This document shows positions 16,305 to 23,474 of a DNA stretch of 44,276 bases, piece after piece. Below the pieces are notes generated by a model. It searched no databases and was not told the DNA's origin. It saw only the letters and a program-made list of their open reading frames with translations. Made by a program: the position numbers and the translations under genes. Source of the stretch: an uncultured Elusimicrobiales bacterium (GTDB lineage: Bacteria; Elusimicrobiota; Elusimicrobia; Elusimicrobiales; Elusimicrobiaceae); NCBI GenBank assembly GCA_944324095.1, contig CALUUY010000008.1:1-44276 (forward strand), in the 5' to 3' direction. The stretch's first letter is position 1. Each line of letters begins with the position of its first letter.

Positions 16305-17183
16305 ATGAAAAAAATCTTACTGGGTGCAACCTGCATTTTACTGTCTTGCGGCTGCTATACGCCTTTAAATAATTCCGGCGTAGCCACCACCAAGCCCTGG
16401 CTGGAAGTTTCCGCCAAGAGGACGGATTTTGACGGCAAACAGTATGATTCTTGCTACCGCTTTAATCTGCGCTTTTTCCCTCAGGAAGCCGCCAGCCGGC
16501 TGGATTTGGTGGATAGCTGTATTTCTGCCTGTTGCTGGCGCTCAGAAAAGCAAAGCGTTACCTTAGATTTAAATAAAAACTTTAAAAAAGACCTGGCCCG
16601 TTACGGCCGTGCGTATTATTATACCCCCGGGCAAATTACGCTTACGGTTTCTCACTCCAACCTGGTTAACACAACCCGTGTAACCACAGCCCCTAAAGGG
16701 GTTATTAAAAATGACGGCCGCGTAAAACTAAAATACAAACTGGTGGAAGACCCCGCCCGTCTGGCTCAACTGGCACAAGACGAAGCCCAAGCCCGCGTAC
16801 GCAAAGCCACCAAAGAACAATTAGAACACGCCCAACAGCAAGCCCTCGCCCAGCAAAAATTCCGCCAAACCCACCTGGCCGAAGCCAAAACCTTGCTGCA
16901 GCGCGTCCAAGGCCCGCAAATAGACAAATATTTCTATTTTATTAACCAAAACTATCAAAAACAGGGGTGGACATTTTGGCTAGGTTCCCGCCAATTGGCT
17001 GCAGCCCCCACTACCAAAGAACACGTATATACCGTAACCTGTAAGGCGCTGGTAAAAGTGGGAGAGTTTCCCCAAGATTTACGCCAAAACACCGTTCCCT
17101 GCGGGGTATGGCAAGTAAACCTCAAAACGGCAAAAGCCTCCGCCTTGGATAAACTAGCCAAACAAATTGTAAAAGAATTTTAA
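16305..17183 (+). CDS. Lipoprotein of unknown function
   Basis: This 292-residue protein has a lipobox (MKKILLGATCILLSCGC, lipidated Cys at 17). The mature part has a Cys-containing N-terminal half (YDSCYRF, DSCISACC) with mixed beta character. A Gln/Ala/Arg-rich stretch at about residues 150-200 (QLAQDEAQARVRKATKEQLEHAQQQALAQQ) looks like a long helix or coiled coil. A C-terminal domain ends ASALDKLAKQIVKEF. I do not recognise the family. It stands between two minus-strand genes; the leaderless-type promoter fixes the start. Confidence 0.8.
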   Translation: MKKILLGATCILLSCGCYTPLNNSGVATTKPWLEVSAKRTDFDGKQYDSCYRFNLRFFPQEAASRLDLVDSCISACCWRSEKQSVTLDLNKNFKKDLARYGRAYYYTPGQITLTVSHSNLVNTTRVTTAPKGVIKNDGRVKLKYKLVEDPARLAQLAQDEAQARVRKATKEQLEHAQQQALAQQKFRQTHLAEAKTLLQRVQGPQIDKYFYFINQNYQKQGWTFWLGSRQLAAAPTTKEHVYTVTCKALVKVGEFPQDLRQNTVPCGVWQVNLKTAKASALDKLAKQIVKEF

Positions 17184-17523
17184 CTCTGTTTGCCCGCGCC
17201 TGTAAGTGCGGGCAATAGCCTTACACGCATATTTGCGCCACCCGTTCCACCGCCTTATACAACCGCACTCTTCATATTAATGCCCCGTAACCTCAGCCCT
17301 TTAAACCCTTCATAGCTCTAGCGCTTAGCGCCAAGGGGGCATTTACCCCACCCCAAAAATAGAAAGTAATAAGAAGGTTATCCCCCCTTGTTCCGTTTTA
17401 TAAAAACCATCACCGCTGTTGTTCCCCAAAAAACAACACCGGCCACAACCAACCGACATAAATGCTTTGGTAATAGGCTTTTCTTCTGTACCTCATCACG
17501 TTTTACCCCCACGTACATAACAT
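17184..17523. other. Intergenic stretch with no gene seen
   Basis: About 340 bases with frequent stops in all frames. A TGCCCGC/GCGGGCA hairpin (about 17190-17215) follows the lipoprotein gene but has no T-tract, so it is a weak terminator at best. Nothing else is identifiable. Confidence 0.5.
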
Positions 17524-17553
17524 AAAAAACCCCGGCCTTAGAGCCGGGGTTTT
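17524..17553 (-). terminator. Rho-independent terminator of the pal-like gene
   Basis: CCCCGGC-CTTAGA-GCCGGGG with AAAA/TTTT extension. The minus-strand read ends in TTTTTT. Confidence 0.9.
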
Positions 17554-17575
17554 GAATACATCATATAAAACAGCT

Positions 17576-18103
17576 TTAATAAACGGTGACCCAATCCCGC
17601 GTGGTAAAAGTAAATTCCACACGGCGGTTAGTGCGGCGGCCCGCGTCGGAATGATCCAACGTTAAGGGGCGGTCTTTCCCGTGGGCGTGAATGCGGATTC
17701 TATCCGCCGGAATGCCGCGGCTAACTAAATAAGATTTCATCGCCGCCGCGCGCGAACCGCTCAGCCAATAATTGTATTCCTTAGAGCCGATAATATCGGT
17801 ATGCCCTTCAATAATCAAACGAAGGTGCGGCTGGTCTTTCATAATATTGGCTACTTTATCCAAAAACAGGTAGGCATACTCCGGCGGGCGGATAGAGTCA
17901 AACTCATAAGTAATGGTGGGCAATTGCATACTTTTAAGCATTTGTTTTTCACTTTGCTTATACAGTTTAGCGTTGCGTTTGGCTTCCAACTCTATGACAG
18001 GATCGGGTTTAACCTCGGGTATTTCGTCTTCTTTTTGAGCTGAAGCGCAGGCCATAAAACTAAATGCAAATAAAAATAATAAAGCGGCTTTGGTAAAATT
18101 CAT
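17576..18103 (-). CDS. OmpA-family (Pal-like) lipoprotein
   Basis: From the ATG at 18103 the protein has 175 residues: a lipobox signal (MNFTKAALLFLFAFSFMAC, Cys19), a short linker, then an OmpA C-terminal peptidoglycan-binding domain. Domain landmarks are ITYEFDSIRP, the core IIEGHTDIIGSKEYNYWLSGSRAAAMKSYLVSRGI and the late RRTNRRVEFTF. Such proteins tether the outer membrane to peptidoglycan, as Pal does in Tol-Pal, but no tol genes are nearby. A longer frame begins at 18166, but only 18103 gives a signal peptide directly behind an AGGAGGG ribosome site. The flank upstream is the DnaA-box region. Confidence 0.9.
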   Translation of the reverse strand: MNFTKAALLFLFAFSFMACASAQKEDEIPEVKPDPVIELEAKRNAKLYKQSEKQMLKSMQLPTITYEFDSIRPPEYAYLFLDKVANIMKDQPHLRLIIEGHTDIIGSKEYNYWLSGSRAAAMKSYLVSRGIPADRIRIHAHGKDRPLTLDHSDAGRRTNRRVEFTFTTRDWVTVY

Positions 18104-18181
18104 AAAAACCCTCCTGCACCCATTATAGCAAAACCCCTGCCGGCGTGCATAAAAATTTTTGAACAAAATCCCCTTCCACAG

Positions 18182-18318
18182 TTATCCACACCCTGTTGAT
18201 AAGTTGTGGATAACTACCCCCTATACTCTACAACTATCCACAAAAAAATGCTTTTTTACAGCCCCTATATCAGGTTTGGGCGGAAAGGCTGTGGATAACT
18301 ACATAAAGCTGTGGATAA
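18182..18318. other. DnaA-box cluster, candidate replication origin (oriC)
   Basis: Four perfect copies of the DnaA box TTATCCACA lie in 137 bp: one on the plus strand at 18182-18190 and three on the minus strand at 18205-18213, 18290-18298 and 18310-18318. A one-mismatch copy (CTATCCACA) is at 18234-18242. All four perfect copies share the longer string AGTTATCCACA, and the last two start exactly 20 bp apart. AT-rich DNA and a long hairpin follow (18319-18480). Boxes plus adjacent AT-rich DNA in a gene-free stretch is the layout of a bacterial oriC. dnaA is not in this window, so alternatives are a DnaA-titrating locus or a DnaA-regulated promoter. Confidence 0.6.
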
Positions 18319-18336
18319 CTTTTAAAATTGTATAGT

Positions 18337-18404
18337 AAAAAGCCTATTTTAAAAGGGGGTTCTCCGTCGGAGAATTAAATTTTCCCCTAAAAAATAGGCT
18401 TTTT
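18337..18404. repeat. Compound inverted repeat in AT-rich DNA
   Basis: Perfect 14-bp arms AAAAAGCCTATTTT (18337-18350) and AAAATAGGCTTTTT (18391-18404) enclose a G-run/C-run pair (18355-18359 with 18384-18387). A nested hairpin TTCTCC-GTC-GGAGAA (18360-18374) lies inside. Either strand ends in a T-run, so it could act as a bidirectional terminator, a cruciform beside the DnaA boxes, or part of a small RNA. Confidence 0.7.
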
Positions 18405-18436
18405 GGGTTTTTTCTAAAAAAACTGTTGACAACTCT

Positions 18437-18476
18437 GCCTTTTTTTGTTCAATTTTTGCTAAAAAAAGGCTTTTTT
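18437..18476. terminator. AT-rich hairpin at the 3' end of the esterase-like gene
   Basis: GCCTTTTTTT (18437-18446) pairs with AAAAAAAGGC (18461-18470) and is followed on the plus strand by TTTTTT. It abuts the stop of the minus-strand gene and probably serves as its transcription end, although the T-tract is better placed for plus-strand transcripts. Confidence 0.5.
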
Positions 18477-19446
18477 ATTGTTTTTTAAGCGTAATTTTGG
18501 TTGAAAAGTCTTTTTGGGGCGTTTTTACCGTTAATTTTACGCGGCCGGGCTCCGCCCCGGATATTGCCGCCAGGCGTCCCTGTGCGGCATCCCAGTCTAA
18601 AACCGGCGGGCTGATTAATATAGAAGGCGGATAAAAACCATACTGTTCCCCATTCTGTAACCGCGCGCTAATAGCAACTTGTGCAGCCCCCTGCAAAGGT
18701 AATTTTTTGGGAGAAATATCCCATATTAGCTTTTTAATCTGCACTTTTTCTGCAGGGGCAAACCAATAGCTAAAGGGATTTTCTTCAAAAGGCAGCGTTT
18801 GGTTACTTTCTTTTAAAACAAAATGTTCACCATATTTAAAATGGGCCAATTCCAGCTTGGCTTGAAAATCCGCCAGTGTTTCCCGCTCGCCCAAGGCTAT
18901 TAAACGCAAGTTACGCGGCAAAACGGCCGCATTTAAAAGGGCCGGGTCTGCCTGTAACAATAGCACTTTGGAAAATAAAAGCCTTCTATATAACAGCGAA
19001 AACGCCGCCACCCCGCCAGGTGTTCCCTGCGCGATAAGAGCGCGGTGGTCATCGTCGGCAAAAGTGGGGTAATTGGTGTCCACATACGGGATTAATTCTT
19101 GCGTAAAAAACCGGGTTAAACGGCCGGCATCAGCCAAATCCTCTTCCGTTAAATTCACCCCCACCACCAAAGCCTTGGGCTGGGATTTTTCTATAAACCG
19201 GGCAGCCGCCGGGGCGTCTTTCGGGGAAGCTCCCAACACATACACCACCGGATAGCGCCCCATCAACGGAACCTTTTCTTCCGGCAAAAAGAAAGTAACT
19301 GTTTTGCCCGGTAAGGTTTGGGAAGGGAAATTAATAAAAGTCTCTCTTCCGGGGTTAATTAAAAGAAGCGGATCGGTGGATGACTGCTGGGCAAATCCCC
19401 CCACCGCCAAGAAACAGACCCATAAAAGCATCAAATATTTTTTCAT
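18475..19446 (-). CDS. Secreted esterase-like alpha/beta hydrolase lacking the catalytic serine
   Basis: From the ATG at 19446 the protein has 323 residues with a signal peptide (MKKYLMLLWVCFLAVGGFAQ). Residues about 40-225 resemble the esterase D/Fes-type alpha/beta hydrolases: PVVYVLG after the first strand, and FFTQELIPYVDTNYPTFADDDHRALIAQ before the nucleophile elbow. That elbow should read GxSxGG but reads QGTPGG (residues 140-145), so the serine is replaced by Thr142. The C-terminal 100 residues look like a beta-sandwich add-on (WDISPKKLPLQG onward). It may be a non-catalytic relative. A TGTTACAAT extended -10 lies 7 nt before this ATG, which supports this start over the upstream one at 19500. 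Confidence 0.75.
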   Translation of the reverse strand: MKKYLMLLWVCFLAVGGFAQQSSTDPLLLINPGRETFINFPSQTLPGKTVTFFLPEEKVPLMGRYPVVYVLGASPKDAPAAARFIEKSQPKALVVGVNLTEEDLADAGRLTRFFTQELIPYVDTNYPTFADDDHRALIAQGTPGGVAAFSLLYRRLLFSKVLLLQADPALLNAAVLPRNLRLIALGERETLADFQAKLELAHFKYGEHFVLKESNQTLPFEENPFSYWFAPAEKVQIKKLIWDISPKKLPLQGAAQVAISARLQNGEQYGFYPPSILISPPVLDWDAAQGRLAAISGAEPGRVKLTVKTPQKDFSTKITLKKQ

Positions 19447-19453
19447 ACCAGTT

Positions 19454-19462
19454 ATTGTAACA
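19454..19462 (-). promoter_or_regulatory. Extended -10 promoter of the esterase-like gene (leaderless layout)
   Basis: On the minus strand TGTTACAAT ends 7 nt before the ATG at 19446, with no Shine-Dalgarno between. Confidence 0.5.
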
Positions 19463-19479
19463 AAATACATTTTAAAAAA

Positions 19480-19523
19480 GATACAGGGCCTAACCTCCAA
19501 CTAGGCCCAAAGGCCCTTGTATC
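19480..19523. repeat. Imperfect inverted repeat
   Basis: GATACAGGGCC (19480-19490) and GGCCCTTGTATC (19512-19523) pair with one bulged base around a 21-nt loop. It lies between the divergent 18475-19446 and 19595-19762 genes and could be an operator or a transcription end. Confidence 0.5.
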
Positions 19524-19563
19524 ATCTTGTGCAAAAGGTTATCTTAATAGTAAAGGAACATCT

Positions 19564-19572
19564 TGCTATATT
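19564..19572 (+). promoter_or_regulatory. Extended -10 promoter of the 55-residue gene
   Basis: TGCTATATT sits 22 nt before the ATG at 19595. An AGGAG ribosome site at 19581-19585 lies between, giving a short conventional leader. Confidence 0.45.
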
Positions 19573-19594
19573 TTACATCCAGGAGTAGTGTATT

Positions 19595-19762
19595 ATGACC
19601 CAAAACAGCAATTTGCGTTTTTTACTGGCGTTAGGAAATAAAAAAGTAGTGGTGCTTAAAGATCACGATACGCTAAATATTTACAGCGATAACCGCCTAA
19701 CCAACGCCCGAAGCCGCGTATCCGTGGAACGGTTGGCTGAAGCGGTTGCTTCGGTACAATAA
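19595..19762 (+). CDS. Small protein, 55 residues, unknown function
   Basis: This short frame is supported by a promoter, an AGGAG ribosome site and a terminator directly after it, which together make a complete small transcription unit. The protein starts MTQNSNLRFLLALGNKK and ends RVSVERLAEAVASVQ. It has no signal peptide and looks like a compact cytoplasmic fold: strand (KKVVVLKD), strand (TLNIYSD), then a basic loop and a helix. The basic patch RLTNARSR could bind nucleic acid, but this is speculation. No family is recognised. Confidence 0.7.
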   Translation: MTQNSNLRFLLALGNKKVVVLKDHDTLNIYSDNRLTNARSRVSVERLAEAVASVQ

Positions 19763-19784
19763 ATTTAAAGGCTATTTTCCAAAA

Positions 19785-19817
19785 TTCCCCGGTTGCTATC
19801 TCCGGGGGATTTTTTTG
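19785..19817 (+). terminator. Rho-independent terminator after the small gene
   Basis: CCCCGG-9 nt-CCGGGG followed by GATTTTTTT. Confidence 0.85.
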
Positions 19818-19830
19818 TTGCCCCTGCTAA

Positions 19831-19839
19831 TGATATAAT
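19831..19839 (+). promoter_or_regulatory. Consensus extended -10 promoter (leaderless layout)
   Basis: TGATATAAT is a perfect extended -10. It ends 6 nt before the ATG at 19846, and no ribosome site fits between. Confidence 0.6.
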
Positions 19840-19845
19840 TGATTT

Positions 19846-20895
19846 ATGATAAAAAATAAACCCTTTTCCGCCTTTTTAGCCGCGGCCGCTTTACTGGCGT
19901 ACGCCCCGGCGTTTGCCCAAAACGGGCTGGAGCAAACTTTGCCCCTGCTGCAAAAAAGCAGCCGTTCCCAACAAGAAAACCAAAACGTGCTGGATTTGTT
20001 TTTACGCAGTAAAAAACCTACTGAAATTTTTGCCTCCGGCGCCAGCTTGGTGCGGCTTCCCCCGCCTGCCGGGCAAGAAAACTCCCTCTACGGCATCCTT
20101 ATGCGCGAGGGGGATATGCTCAAAAAAGTATTTGCGGCTGTTATTATTACGTCTATGGGCAGTGCGCGGGAGGAATTTTTGCCCCTGCTTACAGATGCCG
20201 TTCAAAGCCAAGATAATGCGCTTCGGTCTTATGCGGCCACGGCTTACACCATCATCACCCCCCAAGACACCCAATATGCCGATTTAGTGGTTAATTTGTA
20301 CATTTATGACCCGGATTTTGCCCAGCGGGCAATGAATTTGATGGCGTCATCAGACAAAGCGGTTTTAAAATTTTTAAAATCCGCCTCTTCCTCCCAAGAC
20401 CCCAAAGTGCGCGCCGCAGCAGCCGCCTGGTTGGGAGATTTACAAACGCCTTCCGCCGCTAAAATTTTGCTAAAAATGGCCAAAAAAGAACGCGTGTCAG
20501 ACGTAACCACCTCCATCGCGGCCGCATTAGCCAAAAACCAACAATACACCTTGGACGAATGCTTAAAAAATTTAGATAAAGACCACGACACCCCCCAAGC
20601 CAACACCTATGCCTTGGCTTTGGGTTTTATGACCGGCAATGCTTTAAACGGGATTAAAACCGCTTTAAATTCCAATAATACAGAAGAGCGCATTAACGCC
20701 GCCCGTGCCGCCGCCTATATGGCCGCCGTTCTGGCAAGCGACCAGGCCTCCCAATATTCAAACGACCTAACCTTTGACAAAAACCTCTTAAAAACCTTGG
20801 TGCCGCAGCTGGGCATTATGGCTAAAAAAGACGTATCCTCCGTTAAAGTGTACGCCAACAATGCCATTTACCAAATTGCCAAAATAAGCGAGTAA
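19846..20895 (+). CDS. Secreted HEAT-like repeat protein
   Basis: This 349-residue protein has a signal peptide (MIKNKPFSAFLAAAALLAYAPAFA, cleavage after AFA). The mature part is a string of helical pairs in HEAT-like style, for example DNALRSYAATAYTIITPQDT, DPKVRAAAAAWLGDLQTPSAAKILLKMAKKERVSDV and TEERINAARAAAYMAAVLA. HEAT repeats form protein-binding solenoids; the partner is unknown and the compartment is probably the periplasm. Its stop lies 2 nt before dut, so they share an mRNA, but the export signal argues against a common pathway. The leaderless-type promoter fixes the start. Confidence 0.82.
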   Translation: MIKNKPFSAFLAAAALLAYAPAFAQNGLEQTLPLLQKSSRSQQENQNVLDLFLRSKKPTEIFASGASLVRLPPPAGQENSLYGILMREGDMLKKVFAAVIITSMGSAREEFLPLLTDAVQSQDNALRSYAATAYTIITPQDTQYADLVVNLYIYDPDFAQRAMNLMASSDKAVLKFLKSASSSQDPKVRAAAAAWLGDLQTPSAAKILLKMAKKERVSDVTTSIAAALAKNQQYTLDECLKNLDKDHDTPQANTYALALGFMTGNALNGIKTALNSNNTEERINAARAAAYMAAVLASDQASQYSNDLTFDKNLLKTLVPQLGIMAKKDVSSVKVYANNAIYQIAKISE

Positions 20896-20897
20896 TT

Positions 20898-21314
20898 ATG
20901 AAAGTAAAAAAACTTCACCCTAATGCCAAATTACCCGTGCGCGCCCACGCCACGGACTCCGGGGCGGACTTGTTTGCCCTGCAAAGAACCGTTCTCCCCC
21001 CCCGTACCATTACCCACGTACACACCGGTATTGCGGTGGAATTGCCGGAAAACACTTCCGGTATTATTTGGGGTAAAAGCTCCGTGGAAAGCAAGGGGAT
21101 AAAAGCAATGGCCGGACTGATAGACGCCCCCTACCGCGGCGAACTGATTGTATGTATGTACAATTTAAACGAGCAAGAATTTGTTTTTGAAGCCGGGCAG
21201 AAGGTAGCCCAACTGGTGGTACTCCCCACGTTGTACCCTGCCTTTGAAGAAACGAACCAATTAAGCGATACCTCCCGCGGAAGCGGCGGTTTTGGCAGTA
21301 CCGGCAAACAATGA
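20898..21314 (+). CDS. dut: Deoxyuridine 5'-triphosphate nucleotidohydrolase (dUTPase)
   Basis: dUTPase hydrolyses dUTP to dUMP and pyrophosphate, keeping uracil out of DNA and supplying dUMP for thymidylate. The 138-residue trimeric-type enzyme shows all five motifs in order: ATDSGADLFA (1), GKSSVESKGI (2; usually GRSS), GLIDAPYRGELIV (3, with the catalytic Asp), AGQKVAQLVVLP (4) and the flexible C-terminal RGSGGFGSTG (5). It begins 2 nt after the HEAT-like gene stop and ends at a terminator. Confidence 0.96.
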   Translation: MKVKKLHPNAKLPVRAHATDSGADLFALQRTVLPPRTITHVHTGIAVELPENTSGIIWGKSSVESKGIKAMAGLIDAPYRGELIVCMYNLNEQEFVFEAGQKVAQLVVLPTLYPAFEETNQLSDTSRGSGGFGSTGKQ

Positions 21315-21318
21315 CTTT

Positions 21319-21344
21319 TACCCGGGGGCAACCCCGGGTTTTTT
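21319..21344 (+). terminator. Rho-independent terminator after dut
   Basis: CCCGGGG-GCAA-CCCCGGG followed by TTTTTTG. Confidence 0.92.
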
Positions 21345-21449
21345 GTGTTGTAACCGGCCTTACAACCAACTTACAAATTAGCCCCCGCAAAAAAGTGTTT
21401 TTTATGCTGGTTTTAAGTGCATTTGTATAGGCACTTTTGCCCTTAAATT

Positions 21450-21458
21450 TGTTATCAT
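21450..21458 (+). promoter_or_regulatory. Extended -10 promoter of the kdsA operon (leaderless layout)
   Basis: TGTTATCAT ends 7 nt before the kdsA ATG at 21466, and no Shine-Dalgarno lies between. It would drive the six-gene envelope operon from kdsA onward. Confidence 0.5.
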
Positions 21459-21465
21459 TAAGTAT

Positions 21466-22293
21466 ATGCAAAAAATAATTAAAATAGGCAACATAAAAAT
21501 TTCCAACAATCTCCCGCTGGTATTTATGGCGGGCACTTGCGTTATTGAAAGCAAAGAACACTATATTTCTACTGTCAAAAAATTAAAGAACATCATTTCC
21601 AAAACCAAACATCCGTATATTTTAAAAGCCTCTTACGATAAAGCCAACCGTACTTCTGTGGACGCTTACCGCGGCCCCGGTTTGGCCCAAGGGCTTGAAA
21701 TATTGGCCCAAGCCAAAAAAGAAACCGGATTGCCTTTGGTGGTGGACGTGCACGAACCGTGGCAAGCGGAAGAAGCCGCCAAAGTGGCGGACATTTTGCA
21801 AATTCCGGCGTTTTTGTGCCGGCAGACGGATCTGGTGCTGGCCTGTGCCGCTACCGGTAAAACGGTAAACGTAAAAAAAGGCCAATTTTTAGCCCCGGGA
21901 GCTATGGAGCAAATTATTAAAAAAATAGAATCCCAAGGCAACCGCAACATCATTCTTACCGAACGCGGCGCCAGCTTTGGCTATGGCGATTTGGTGGTGG
22001 ATATGCGCTCTTTGGAGATTATGAAAAGCTTCGGTTATCCGGTAGTGTTTGATGCTACCCATTCCGTGCAAAAACCCGGTGCTTTGGGCTGTGCCACGGG
22101 CGGAAACCGCGCTATGGCGCCGGTACTGGCTAAAGCAGCCACCGCGTTGGGGATTGCGGGGGTGTTTTTTGAAGCCCACCCGGATCCGGATCACGCTTTG
22201 TCCGATGGGCCAAACTCGCTCAATTTTGCCCAAGTGCAAAATATGTGCAAACAACTCTGCGCGATAGACGCAGTGGTAAAAAAATTTAAATAA
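21466..22293 (+). CDS. kdsA: 3-deoxy-8-phosphooctulonate (Kdo-8-P) synthase
   Basis: KdsA condenses phosphoenolpyruvate with arabinose 5-phosphate to give Kdo 8-phosphate, committing carbon to the LPS inner core. The 275-residue barrel enzyme has the family landmarks LKASYDKANRTS, RGPGL, TDVHEPWQ-type segment VVDVHEPWQ, IPAFLCRQTDL, NVKKGQFLAP, ILTERGASFGYGDLVVDMRSL, VFDATHSVQ and EAHPDPDHALSDGPNS. The Asn of NVKKGQ is at the position that is Cys in metal-dependent enzymes, so this is probably the metal-independent class (inference). It overlaps the next gene by 1 nt (TAATG). Confidence 0.96.
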   Translation: MQKIIKIGNIKISNNLPLVFMAGTCVIESKEHYISTVKKLKNIISKTKHPYILKASYDKANRTSVDAYRGPGLAQGLEILAQAKKETGLPLVVDVHEPWQAEEAAKVADILQIPAFLCRQTDLVLACAATGKTVNVKKGQFLAPGAMEQIIKKIESQGNRNIILTERGASFGYGDLVVDMRSLEIMKSFGYPVVFDATHSVQKPGALGCATGGNRAMAPVLAKAATALGIAGVFFEAHPDPDHALSDGPNSLNFAQVQNMCKQLCAIDAVVKKFK

Positions 22294-22478
22294 TGACCGT
22301 ACAACCCAAACAGCCAGAGTGGAAACCTTCCTTCAAATGGCACCTAAAAGCCTTGGCGGCTGCGGCGCTGAGTGTGGTGTTTTTGTTTATCGCACTCAAG
22401 GCGGCTTTTTATTTGCTGCCGGAAACTTTTTCACCCAAGACACCGGTAAAACAAACAACCCCCTGGCTTAAGGAGTAA
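22293..22478 (+). CDS. Small single-pass membrane protein in the Kdo/Lpt operon
   Basis: This 61-residue protein has a basic, tryptophan-containing N-terminus (QPEWKPSFKWHLKA), one hydrophobic helix at about residues 20-44 (LAAAALSVVFLFIALKAAFYLL) and a short Pro/Thr-rich tail. It overlaps kdsA by 1 nt and ends 3 nt before the isomerase gene, so it is tightly embedded in the operon. No family is recognised. It could be an inner-membrane partner of the LPS machinery. It is far too short to be the missing Kdo-8-P phosphatase KdsC. Confidence 0.75.
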   Translation: MTVQPKQPEWKPSFKWHLKALAAAALSVVFLFIALKAAFYLLPETFSPKTPVKQTTPWLKE

Positions 22479-22481
22479 AAT

Positions 22482-23474
22482 ATGCCATACACTAAACAAG
22501 AAATTTTAGATACTGCCAAACAAGTTTTAAAATTGGAACACGAAGCCTTGGCTTCCACCCAAAAAAGCCTGGACGACAATTTTTTAAAAGCCGTTAATGC
22601 CATTGCCAAATGCAAAGGGCGGGTAGTTATTATCGGTATAGGCAAAAGCGGGCTTATTGGGCGTAAAATTGCCGCCACAATGGCGTCCACAGGTACGCCG
22701 GCCATTTTTGTACACCCGGTAGAAGCTTTGCACGGGGACTTGGGGATGATTATGCCGGGGGACATCATTTTGGCACTTTCCTTCTCCGGGCAGACGGAAG
22801 AAATAAACAAAATTCTCCCCTCCTTGGAGCGGCGTAAATTAACCATTATCTCTATGACGGGGCACGCGCAGTCTAAACTGGCGTTAATGTCTGATATTCA
22901 CATTCAAATTCACGTTAAACGGGAAGCCTGCCCCTATAATTTAGCTCCCACCTGCTCCACCACCGCCACACTGGCAGTGGGCGATGCGATGGCTCTATGC
23001 TTAATGAAAATTAAACATTTTGAAAAGCGTGACTTTGCTATTTTCCACCCCGGCGGTTCTTTAGGCAAACTGCTTTTACAAAAAGTAAAAGACGTTATGC
23101 GTACCGGTAAATCTAACCCTACCGTACGGGAAAACGCCACCGTACAGGACGCCCTTTTGGTAATGACCAAAAGCGATGCAGCCGGCGCCACCAGCATTGT
23201 GGACAAAAACGGCAAACTCAAGGGCTACTTTACAGACGGTGATTTACGCCGCGCCCTACAAAAAGGAACCGATATTTTAAAACAAAACATTACTGAAGTA
23301 ATGACCAAAAACCCCCGCTTTTTGACCGAAGACGCCCCCGCGGTGGACGCGGCCAAAATGATTCACTCTACCGGGGTGGACAACTTGCCCGTGTTGGATA
23401 AAAAAGGCAAAGTTGTGGGGATTGTGGATGAAAAAGACCTGATTGAATATTTGGCTTTGGTGGACAAAAAATGA
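22482..23474 (+). CDS. kdsD: D-arabinose 5-phosphate isomerase (KdsD/KpsF type)
   Basis: The enzyme interconverts ribulose 5-phosphate and arabinose 5-phosphate, the KdsA substrate. The 330-residue protein has the standard layout: an N-terminal SIS sugar-phosphate domain (about residues 30-165) with GIGKSGLIGRKIAATMASTGTPAIFVHPVEALHGDLGMI, LSFSGQTEEI and APTCSTTATLAVGDAMA, then a CBS pair (about 205-325) with VMRTGKSNPTV and VMTKNPRFL. A GGAG ribosome site lies in the 3-nt-spaced junction with the small upstream gene. It overlaps lptC by 4 nt. Confidence 0.95.
   Translation: MPYTKQEILDTAKQVLKLEHEALASTQKSLDDNFLKAVNAIAKCKGRVVIIGIGKSGLIGRKIAATMASTGTPAIFVHPVEALHGDLGMIMPGDIILALSFSGQTEEINKILPSLERRKLTIISMTGHAQSKLALMSDIHIQIHVKREACPYNLAPTCSTTATLAVGDAMALCLMKIKHFEKRDFAIFHPGGSLGKLLLQKVKDVMRTGKSNPTVRENATVQDALLVMTKSDAAGATSIVDKNGKLKGYFTDGDLRRALQKGTDILKQNITEVMTKNPRFLTEDAPAVDAAKMIHSTGVDNLPVLDKKGKVVGIVDEKDLIEYLALVDKK

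Noticed and set aside
18104-18166. Longer start for the OmpA-like lipoprotein
   Set aside because: It would hide the lipobox signal peptide, and the ribosome site AGGAGGG fits the start at 18103.
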